Assembly (NCBI GenBank): GCA_016215625.1
Contig: JACRIW010000030.1
Span: forward strand, 1 to 50,930
DNA length: 50,930 nucleotides
DNA from: Candidatus Eiseniibacteriota bacterium
Lineage (GTDB): Bacteria; Eisenbacteria; RBG-16-71-46
Reading direction: 5' to 3'
Both the position numbers and the translations under genes were made by a program. The notes below the pieces were generated by a model that had not been told where the DNA came from, did not search any database, and saw only the letters and a program-made list of their open reading frames with translations. Numbering within the stretch: the first letter of the stretch is position 1; each line of letters starts with the position of its first letter. Shown here piece by piece: positions 41,632 to 48,009 of the stretch.

Positions 41632-41656
41632 CGCGAACCCCGGTTCGGGGTTCGCG
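41632..41656 (+). terminator. Hairpin after the thioesterase gene
   Basis: Perfect 10-bp stem (41632-41641 with 41647-41656) and a 5-nt loop starting 7 nt after the stop. Without a T run; probable terminator or attenuating hairpin upstream of the E2 gene. Confidence 0.6.
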
Positions 41657-41726
41657 GCAACGATTTCGAATGACACTCGTCGCGGCGGAAACGCCGGGAC
41701 CGAAGCGAACCCTGAAGGAGCGCGAG

Positions 41727-43067
41727 ATGGCCATCTCGATCGTGGTGCCCCAGCTGGGCGAAAGCGTCGCCGAAGGAACCGTCGCCAAGTGGCTGAAAGC
41801 CGTGGGCGACAAGGTGCGCAAGGAAGAGCCGCTGGTGGAGATCCAGACGGACAAGATCAACGTCGAGATCCCGTCGCCCGCCGACGGCGTGCTCACCGCG
41901 ATCGTGATCGCCGAAGGGACGACCGTGCTGGTCGGCACCGAGATCGGCTCGATCGACGCCGCGGGCGGAGCCGCTGCCACGCCGGCACCGGCCGCCGCGC
42001 CCGTTGCCGCAGCACCGGCCGCCGCGGCGCCCGCCGCCGCACCGGCTCCCGCAGCCGTCGCGGCCGCCAGCTCCACCGGCGCCGGAGGCGCCGGCACCGG
42101 CATGCTGGACGACCGCACGCTGTCGCCCGCCGTGCGCCGCATCATGGGCGAGCAGAACGTCTCGCTCGCCGAGGTGAAGGCGATCCGCGGTTCCGGCGCC
42201 GCCGGCCGCGTGACGCGCGACGACCTGCTCGACTACCGCAAGACCCGCACGGCCGCTCCGGCCGCCGCGGCTCCTGGCGCCGCCGCAGCCGCGGCTCCCG
42301 CCGCCGCGCCCGTCGCGCTCCCGTCGTTAATGCGCGCTTCCGTCGGCGCCGCCGGCTCGGGCCCGCGCGAGGAGACGATCGCGTTCACGCGCGTGCGCAA
42401 GGTCATCGCCGACAACATGGTCAAGGCCAAGCACACGGCCGCGCACACGCACTGCTTCGACGAGTGCGACCTCACGACGCTCGTCGCGCTGCGCAAGGAG
42501 TGGGCGCCCAGGCTCGAGAAGCAGGGCGTGAAGCTCACGTACATGCCGTTCTTCATCAAGGCGGCGGTGCTCGCGCTCAAGGAGTTCCCGTGGATGAACG
42601 GCTCGGTCAACGAAGCCGGCGACGCCATGGTGATCAAGCACTACTACAACGTCGGTTTCGCGGTCGGCCGTGACGAGAAGGGCCTCATCGTCCCGAACAT
42701 CAAGGACTGCGACCGCAAGAACCTCGTCCAGATCGCGACCGAGCTCGCGGACGTCGCGGGCCGCGCGCGCGCCGACCGTCTCAAGCCGGACGAGATCATG
42801 GGCGGCACGTTCAGCATCTCGAACGCCGGCGTGTACGGCGCGGTGAACTCGGCGCCCGTCATCAGCGTGCCCGAGGTCGCCATCCTCGGCGTGCACAAGA
42901 TCGTGGATCGTCCGGTCGTGAAGAACGGCCAGATCGTGATCGCGCCCATGATGAACGCCGTGATCGGGTTCGATCACCGCGTCATCGACGGCGAGATGGC
43001 GGTCAAGTTCCTGCGCCGCGTGTGCGAGCTGCTCGAGAAGCCCGAGCTGCTCTGGTTCTACGCCTAG
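41727..43067 (+). CDS. 2-oxoacid dehydrogenase complex E2 (dihydrolipoyl acyltransferase)
   Basis: A 446-aa E2 core subunit. Start ATG at 41727 has GAAGGAG 6 nt upstream; the longer reading from 41670 is rejected. Residues 1-78 are a lipoyl domain with the modified lysine K43 in EIQTDKINVE. An Ala/Pro-rich linker follows (80-120), then the peripheral subunit-binding domain (about 125-170, LSPAVRRIMGEQNVSLAEVKAIRGSGAAGRVTRDD, read in parts), a second linker, and the catalytic domain (about 215-446) with GTFSISNAG and the active-site DHRVIDG. Which 2-oxoacid is used (pyruvate, branched-chain or 2-oxoglutarate) cannot be decided because E1 and E3 are not in the window. lipB starts 8 nt downstream, so the lipoylated protein and its modifying enzyme are co-transcribed. 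Confidence 0.9.
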   Translation: MAISIVVPQLGESVAEGTVAKWLKAVGDKVRKEEPLVEIQTDKINVEIPSPADGVLTAIVIAEGTTVLVGTEIGSIDAAGGAAATPAPAAAPVAAAPAAAAPAAAPAPAAVAAASSTGAGGAGTGMLDDRTLSPAVRRIMGEQNVSLAEVKAIRGSGAAGRVTRDDLLDYRKTRTAAPAAAAPGAAAAAAPAAAPVALPSLMRASVGAAGSGPREETIAFTRVRKVIADNMVKAKHTAAHTHCFDECDLTTLVALRKEWAPRLEKQGVKLTYMPFFIKAAVLALKEFPWMNGSVNEAGDAMVIKHYYNVGFAVGRDEKGLIVPNIKDCDRKNLVQIATELADVAGRARADRLKPDEIMGGTFSISNAGVYGAVNSAPVISVPEVAILGVHKIVDRPVVKNGQIVIAPMMNAVIGFDHRVIDGEMAVKFLRRVCELLEKPELLWFYA

Positions 43068-43075
43068 GAGTTCGA

Positions 43076-43795
43076 TTGCCCGGTCGGCTCACCGTGTGTG
43101 CGCTCGGCGCCACCTCGTATCGCGAAGGACTCGCCTTACAGGACGCGCTGGTGCACGCCCGGGCGGCCGGTGACACGGGCGACTGGCTGGTCTATCCCGA
43201 CCATCCGCCCGTCCTGACGGCCGGCCGCAGCACCGGCGCGGACAGCCTGCTCGTGGACCGTGCCACGCTGGAACGGCTCGGGGTCGAGCTGTTCGAGGTC
43301 CCGCGCGGCGGTGACGTCACCTGGCACGGGCCGGGGCAGCTGGTCGGCTACCCGATCGTGGGCCTGGACCGGGTCGGCCGCGACCTGCACAAGTACCTGC
43401 GCCTCATCGAGGAGGCGCTGATCCGCGCGATGGCCCGGTACGGCATCGTGGCGGCCCGCTCGGAAGGCCGGACCGGCGTCTGGGTGGGGGAGCGCAAGCT
43501 GGCCAGCATCGGCGTCGCCGTGCGCCGCTGGGTCGGCTATCATGGCTTCGCACTGAATGTCTGCCCGGACCTCGCGGGTTTTTCGCTCATCCATCCGTGC
43601 GGCCTGAAGGGCGTCGAGATGACCAGCATGGCCGAGTTGCTCGGCCCCGCGGCCCCGACGCTCGAGGAAGTCCGTGAAGTCGTGACACAGGAGCTGGCGT
43701 CGCAGTTGGGCTTCGAGCAGGTGACGCCGGCCGCACCCGAGACGTTGCACGCACTGCTGCGTGACGCGTCGCGGGCCGAAGACATCGCCACCTGA
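43076..43795 (+). CDS. lipB: Octanoyl-ACP:protein N-octanoyltransferase
   Basis: A 239-aa cytoplasmic enzyme that moves octanoate from ACP to the lipoyl lysine of E2 and related proteins, the first step of lipoate assembly. Signature RGGDVTWHGPGQLVGYP is at 77-93; the catalytic pair is K141 (GERKLASIGVAVRRW) and C175 (HPCG), matching K135/C169 of the Escherichia enzyme. The start is a TTG at 43076 with AGGAG 5-6 nt upstream; other in-frame starts lie inside the E2 gene. Length is typical. Confidence 0.93.
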   Translation: MPGRLTVCALGATSYREGLALQDALVHARAAGDTGDWLVYPDHPPVLTAGRSTGADSLLVDRATLERLGVELFEVPRGGDVTWHGPGQLVGYPIVGLDRVGRDLHKYLRLIEEALIRAMARYGIVAARSEGRTGVWVGERKLASIGVAVRRWVGYHGFALNVCPDLAGFSLIHPCGLKGVEMTSMAELLGPAAPTLEEVREVVTQELASQLGFEQVTPAAPETLHALLRDASRAEDIAT

Positions 43796-43803
43796 CGTCC
43801 CTC

Positions 43804-43818
43804 GGGGTGACTCACCCC
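43804..43818. repeat. Short perfect palindrome upstream of the A-type carrier gene
   Basis: GGGGTGA-C-TCACCCC, two 7-bp arms around one base, between lipB and the Fe-S carrier gene. It may be an operator or a small hairpin; it is too short for a confident terminator. Confidence 0.4.
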
Positions 43819-43836
43819 CTCTGGAGGAATAGTTCC

Positions 43837-44241
43837 ATGCTGAACGTGACCGAAGCCGCGACCAAGAAGCTGGCCGAACTCCTCTCGCAGCAGGAGGGCG
43901 TGCTCGGCCTCCGCCTGAGCGCGATCCCGGGCGGCTGCTCGGGTTACCAGTACGGCATGGCGTTCGCCGAGCAGACCGTCGAGGGTGACTGGATCGGCGA
44001 GTTCAACGGCGTGAAGGTGTTCGTCGACGCCGACAGCGCGACCGTCCTGAACGGCGTGCAGGTGGACTACGTCGAGACGCTGCAGGCCACCGGCTTCACG
44101 ATCCACAACCCGAACGCGGTGCGTTCGTGCGGCTGTGGCAAGTCGTTCGAGACCGAAGCGGCCGAGGCGGAAGCGGCTGCGGCGAAGCAGCAGGGCGGCG
44201 GTGGCTGCGGTTGCGGCTCCGGCGGCTGCGGCTCGCACTGA
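43837..44241 (+). CDS. A-type iron-sulfur carrier (IscA/ErpA/HesB family) with Cys-rich tail
   Basis: A 134-aa protein that in this family receives Fe-S clusters and passes them to target enzymes. Start ATG at 43837 has GGAGGAA 8 nt upstream. The three cluster ligands are seen: Cys in GGCSGYQY (about residue 33) and the pair in SCGCGKSFE (about 101-103). Unusually, the core is followed by an Ala/Glu helix and a Gly/Cys-rich tail ending GGGGCGCGSGGCGSH, which adds four cysteines. Its neighbours NadA and LipA both need 4Fe-4S clusters, so delivery to them is a reasonable inference. Confidence 0.88.
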   Translation: MLNVTEAATKKLAELLSQQEGVLGLRLSAIPGGCSGYQYGMAFAEQTVEGDWIGEFNGVKVFVDADSATVLNGVQVDYVETLQATGFTIHNPNAVRSCGCGKSFETEAAEAEAAAAKQQGGGGCGCGSGGCGSH

Positions 44242-44258
44242 CGCACGACACCCCTCCC

Positions 44259-44681
44259 GTGCGCATCACGCTCTTCACCGTCGAAGAGGCCAACCAGCTG
44301 CTGGGCGAGATCCGCAAGCCGCTCGAACGTCTGTGCGCCATGAAGCGCGAGTTCGACCGGCTCGAGACGCGCATCAGCGTGCTGCTCGTGGCCACCTCCG
44401 GCGCGGACGCCGAGAACCCGGACGCTCTCGAACTGAAGGCGCTTTCGCGGAAGCGGCTGCGCCTCGGCGAGATGATCGGGAGCGGCATCATGCGCCTCGA
44501 GGAACAGGGCGTGGTGGTGAAGGACCTCGACAAGGGGCTGTGCGATTTCTACGCGCTGAACGGCGAGCGCCTGATCTTCCTCTGCTGGCACCTCGGCGAA
44601 GCGACCGTGTCGCACTGGCACGGGCTGCACGACGGCTTCGCGGGACGGCAGTCGATCAAGAACGCCGAAGAACTGGACTGA
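44259..44681 (+). CDS. DUF2203-family protein
   Basis: A 140-aa cytoplasmic protein of the DUF2203 family, recognised from ITLFTVEEANQLLGEIRKPLERL at the start and FYALNGERLIFLCWHLGE near the end. The first half is a helical hairpin; the conserved aromatic segment with GERLIFLCW and HWHGLHDGF is at about 95-125. Molecular function is unknown. GTG at 44259 has no evident ribosome site, and the gene starts 17 nt after the Fe-S carrier gene, so it probably depends on readthrough from it. nadA begins 4 nt after its stop. Confidence 0.8.
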   Translation: MRITLFTVEEANQLLGEIRKPLERLCAMKREFDRLETRISVLLVATSGADAENPDALELKALSRKRLRLGEMIGSGIMRLEEQGVVVKDLDKGLCDFYALNGERLIFLCWHLGEATVSHWHGLHDGFAGRQSIKNAEELD

Positions 44682-44685
44682 CCCC

Positions 44686-45840
44686 ATGGCACTGATGTCG
44701 CCACTCCCGGTGGGCGCGCGAGCGTTCGCCACATACACCGGACTCGACGCCGAGACGATCCACGCGCGCACGATCGAGGCGCGCGCGAAGCTCGGCTCGA
44801 AGGCGGTCGTGCTCGGGCACCACTACCAGCGCGAGAGCATCATCGAGTTCGCGGACTTCCGCGGGGACTCGTTCAAGCTGTCGCAGCTCGCGGCCCAGCA
44901 GGACGCGGCCGACACGATCGTGTTCTGCGGCGTGCACTTCATGGCGGAATCCGCCGACGTGCTGCGCCAGGCGCACCAGACCGTGGTGCTGCCCGACATG
45001 AAGGCCGGCTGCTCGATGGCGGACATGGCGTCCATCGAGGACGTCGAGGAAGCCTGGGACCGGCTGGTGAAGGCCCACGGCGACGTGTTCACGCCCGTCA
45101 CGTACATGAACTCGACGGCGGCGCTCAAGGCGTTCTGCGGCGCGCGCGGCGGTGTGGTCTGCACGTCGAGCAACGCGGCGCAGGTGCTCGAGTGGGCGTG
45201 GGCGCGCAAGCCGAAGGTGTTCTTCTTCCCGGACCAGCACCTCGGGCGCAACACGTCGTTCTCGATGGGCGTGCCGCTCGAGCAGATGGCGGAGTGGGAC
45301 TGGCGCGCGGAGGACCTGAGCGGCGCGAACGCGCGCGCGTTCGATCCCGCGACGCGCATCGTGCTGTGGAAGGGTTTCTGCTCGGTCCACACGAAGTTCG
45401 CCAAGTCGCAGATCGACGAGGTGCGCGCGGCCGACCCCGCCGTGAAGGTGCTCGTGCATCCCGAGACGCCGTTCGAGGTCGTGCGCAACGCGGACCTGGT
45501 GGGCTCGACCGAGTTCATCATCGAGCAGGTGCGTGCGGCGGCGCCCGGCACGCACTGGGCCATCGGCACCGAGATCAACCTCGTGCACCGGCTCGCGCTC
45601 GAGCATCCGGACCAGAACATCCATTCGCTGCAGAAGAACGTCTGCCCGTGCGCCACGATGAACCGCATCGACCCGGCGCACCTGCTGTGGACGCTCGAGA
45701 ATCTCGCGGAGGGTCACGTCGTGAACCCGATCCGCGTGCCCGACGACATCAAGCGCGACGCGCGCCTGGCGCTCGACCGCATGCTGGCCTTGAAGGGCAG
45801 CGGCGCGGTCGCGGTGGGCGTGGGGCTCGCGAAGGACTGA
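44686..45840 (+). CDS. nadA: Quinolinate synthase
   Basis: A 384-aa 4Fe-4S enzyme that condenses iminoaspartate with dihydroxyacetone phosphate to quinolinate in NAD synthesis. Cluster cysteines lie in KAGCSMADM (about residue 108), KGFCSVH (about 230) and NVCPCATMNRI (about 320), the pattern of the long-form NadA family. Other conserved parts: VVLGHHYQRESI, DFRGDSFKLSQLA, YMNSTAALKAFCG, and HPETPFEVV. No nadB or nadC is in the window. ATG at 44686; the next Met at 44689+6 (44695) is an alternative, and neither has a clear ribosome site. Confidence 0.93.
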   Translation: MALMSPLPVGARAFATYTGLDAETIHARTIEARAKLGSKAVVLGHHYQRESIIEFADFRGDSFKLSQLAAQQDAADTIVFCGVHFMAESADVLRQAHQTVVLPDMKAGCSMADMASIEDVEEAWDRLVKAHGDVFTPVTYMNSTAALKAFCGARGGVVCTSSNAAQVLEWAWARKPKVFFFPDQHLGRNTSFSMGVPLEQMAEWDWRAEDLSGANARAFDPATRIVLWKGFCSVHTKFAKSQIDEVRAADPAVKVLVHPETPFEVVRNADLVGSTEFIIEQVRAAAPGTHWAIGTEINLVHRLALEHPDQNIHSLQKNVCPCATMNRIDPAHLLWTLENLAEGHVVNPIRVPDDIKRDARLALDRMLALKGSGAVAVGVGLAKD

Positions 45841-45847
45841 GCTTGCG

Positions 45848-46930
45848 ATGAACGATTTCGATACGAACGACTCCGGCGCCGAACCCCTGCTGTCGATCGG
45901 GGAACCCGGCGCCAGCGGCGCCGAGAATCCCGATGTCGGTGTCATCGGCGCGCCGCGCCCCGCGGTGCCGCAGCGTGTGCCGCTCGCGCCGCGTACGAAG
46001 GGCTGCGGCAGCGGCGCCGGCTCGGCCGGCATGACGGGAACCGGCGAGTTCCGCCGCCTTCCGTCGTGGCTCAAGATCAAGCTGCCCGGCAAGGGCGAGT
46101 ACGCCGAGACCAAGGCGCTGTTGCGCGAGAAGCGCATGGTCACCGTGTGCGAGGAAGCGCGCTGCCCGAACCTCGGCCACTGCTGGGAGCGCGGCACCGC
46201 GACGATCATGATCCTCGGCGAGTTGTGCACGCGCCGCTGCGGCTTCTGCGCCGTCGCGCCGGGTAAGCCGAACGGCTACGTGGACTGGGACGAGCCGCGC
46301 CGCGTGGGCGAGTCGGTCGAGGCGATGAAGCTGCGCCACACCGTGATCACGTCCGTGTGCCGCGACGATCTCAAGGACGGCGGCAGCACGATCTTCGCGA
46401 TGGTGATCGAGGAGATCCGCAAGCGTTCGACCACGAAGATCGAGGTGCTGATTCCCGACTTCCGCGGCAACGCCGAGCAGCTCCAGCGCGTGATCGACGC
46501 GCATCCCGACGTGATCAACCACAACGTCGAGACCGTCGAGCGCCTGCACGAAGTCGTGCGGCCGAGCGCGCGCTACGCGCGGTCGCTCGAAGTGCTCAAG
46601 CGCGTCGCGGCGAGCGGCACGGGCATCAAGGCGAAGTCCGGCATCATGCTCGGCCTCGGAGAGACGGACGACGAGGTCCGGCGCACGCTCGAGGACCTGC
46701 GCGCGCACGACTGCCACCTGCTGACGATCGGCCAGTACCTGCGCCCGTCGGAGTTCCACCTGCCCGTCATCGAGTACGTCCACCCGGACAAGTTCGCGTA
46801 CTGGAAGCAGGTCGCGGACGAGCTGGGCTTCGAGGGCGCCGCGAGCGGTCCGCTCGTGCGCTCGAGCTATCACGCCGACCTGCTGGCCGGCACCGTGAAC
46901 GACGGCGAGTCGAGCAAGATCGACGGCTGA
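45848..46930 (+). CDS. lipA: Lipoyl synthase
   Basis: A 360-aa radical-SAM enzyme that inserts two sulfurs into the octanoyl group made by LipB. The auxiliary cluster cysteines are in VCEEARCPNLGHCWE; the radical-SAM triad is C127-x3-C131-x2-C134 in CTRRCGFC; the C-terminal cluster serine motif VRSSYHAD is present. Catalytic core begins near residue 66 (RRLPSWLKIKLP). The first 60 residues (Gly/Ala/Pro-rich, with a GCGSGAGSAG stretch) are an extension not usual in the family; a start at Met62 (46031) is the alternative but lacks a ribosome site. It closes the lipoate/Fe-S gene cluster 7 nt after nadA. Confidence 0.93.
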   Translation: MNDFDTNDSGAEPLLSIGEPGASGAENPDVGVIGAPRPAVPQRVPLAPRTKGCGSGAGSAGMTGTGEFRRLPSWLKIKLPGKGEYAETKALLREKRMVTVCEEARCPNLGHCWERGTATIMILGELCTRRCGFCAVAPGKPNGYVDWDEPRRVGESVEAMKLRHTVITSVCRDDLKDGGSTIFAMVIEEIRKRSTTKIEVLIPDFRGNAEQLQRVIDAHPDVINHNVETVERLHEVVRPSARYARSLEVLKRVAASGTGIKAKSGIMLGLGETDDEVRRTLEDLRAHDCHLLTIGQYLRPSEFHLPVIEYVHPDKFAYWKQVADELGFEGAASGPLVRSSYHADLLAGTVNDGESSKIDG

Positions 46931-46958
46931 CGAAGCGCGTCACGCACGGCAAGCGAAA

Positions 46959-46988
46959 CGGCCGGCACTCCGCGAGGAGCGCCGGCCG
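46959..46988. terminator. Bidirectional terminator between lipA and the 47008 gene
   Basis: 13-bp stem with one mismatch (46959-46971 with 46976-46988) and a GCGA loop, between two convergent genes. On the reverse strand it is followed by TTTCGCTT. It closely resembles the hairpin at 47949-47980. Confidence 0.7.
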
Positions 46989-47007
46989 TCTGCGTTGAGG
47001 CGCGGTG

Positions 47008-47802
47008 CTAGTGGTACTGCGACTTGATCGAGCCCCAGGTGTGGTTGCGGGCGGGGGTGGCGGAGGCGCAGGAGAGCACGCGGTAGAACCAGTTCGGGTA
47101 ATACGGGTTGTCCCGTTTCACGCGGACCGAGCCGGCGGCCGCACCCTGCCAGTTGACCGTGCTGCTGCCGAACGTGGTCTCCTCGGCGAGTCGCAGATCG
47201 CCGACTCCGGCGGGGCGGGTGAGAAGCAGATTCTCGAGCCCGAGGCAGACCGGGTCGAGGCATCCGGGGCACGAGCCCGTACCCACGGTCTTCGCGTGCG
47301 TGATCGCGATCCGGATGCCGAAGTACTCGGTCCCGGCGTCGAGCGACGCCGCTGCCGACATCGGGAGTGCGAAGACGGCGAGAAGGCGATTCGAGCCCGC
47401 GTAGTTGTAGTTCAGGATGTAGGCGGTGACCCCTCCGGCCGCGGCACCCTGCCAGTAGTCCACGCACGAGACTCCGGGAACGAGTGGTATCGCCGAGGCG
47501 GAGAGCGCGGTCTGCCGGCAGCTTCCGGTGTTCTTGAACTGCCACCATGCGCTCGACGGGCCGGCCGGGGTCGCGATGACCATGCTCAGCTCGAGCCCGG
47601 TCAGGGGGGCGAACGCACTGTCGAGCTCGAACGACACGTAGAGCTGCTCGCTGCCCGTGTTCGTGTCGCAGGCGAACGTCTTGTTGCGAACGGCGCCGTC
47701 ACCGAAGCAATTGTCCCAACTCAGGTTCATGCCCTGCGCGGCATGGGCGGGCGCGTTCGAGACGCAGAGGAGAAGTACGAGTGGCGCGAGAAGGCGGCGC
47801 AT
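47008..47802 (-). CDS. Secreted protein with C-terminal TWG motif
   Basis: A 264-aa exported protein. The ATG at 47802 is chosen for its signal peptide (MRRLLAPLVLLLCVSNAPAHA) and the GAGGA site 7-8 nt upstream; the longer reading is not protein-like. The mature part has conserved-looking Cys and Trp positions (LSWDNCFGDGAVRNKTFAC, AWWQFKNTGSCRQTAL, CVDYWQGAAAGGVTAY, AITHAKTVGTGSCPGCLDPVC, TVNWQGAAAGSV), suggesting several disulfides in a beta-sandwich. It ends RNHTWGSIKSQYH, comparable with the end of the unrelated protein at 308-997. I do not recognise a functional family; similar proteins appear, to my recollection, in uncultured relatives. The upstream region holds a G11/C11 tract. Confidence 0.72.
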   Translation of the reverse strand: MRRLLAPLVLLLCVSNAPAHAAQGMNLSWDNCFGDGAVRNKTFACDTNTGSEQLYVSFELDSAFAPLTGLELSMVIATPAGPSSAWWQFKNTGSCRQTALSASAIPLVPGVSCVDYWQGAAAGGVTAYILNYNYAGSNRLLAVFALPMSAAASLDAGTEYFGIRIAITHAKTVGTGSCPGCLDPVCLGLENLLLTRPAGVGDLRLAEETTFGSSTVNWQGAAAGSVRVKRDNPYYPNWFYRVLSCASATPARNHTWGSIKSQYH

Positions 47803-47883
47803 GGGGAGTTCCTCGCTGATGGCCAACGTCGGGGGGCGCCGGTCGGTGTGTGGCGTGAGTGCATTGCGTCTACTGCGCCGGAG

Positions 47884-47916
47884 ATTGTGACACCAGTGGG
47901 GGGGGGGGCAAGACAA
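47884..47916 (-). promoter_or_regulatory. Candidate promoter with C11 tract for the 47008-47802 gene
   Basis: Reverse strand: TTGTCT (47911-47916) and CACAAT (47884-47889) flank a 21-bp spacer that contains eleven consecutive C (47898-47908). Alternatively TTGCCC (47906-47911) gives 16 bp. The tract is 82-92 bp before the ATG. Confidence 0.4.
47898..47908. repeat. G11/C11 homopolymer tract
   Basis: Eleven consecutive G on the forward strand, the longest single-base run in the window. Such tracts are prone to slipped-strand length changes. Confidence 0.9.
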
Positions 47917-47948
47917 GGGCCACGCGGAGCGGCGACACGAAAAACCAT

Positions 47949-47980
47949 CGGCCGGCGTCCCGCGAGGGGAGCACCGGCCG
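47949..47980 (-). terminator. Terminator of the M3 peptidase gene
   Basis: Imperfect 12-13-bp G+C-rich hairpin (arms near 47949-47961 and 47966-47980), 30 nt after the stop at 48010 on the reverse strand and followed by ATGGTTTTTCG. Confidence 0.7.
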
Positions 47981-48009
47981 GTGAGCGTCAAGTTTCGTGA
48001 TGTAAAACC

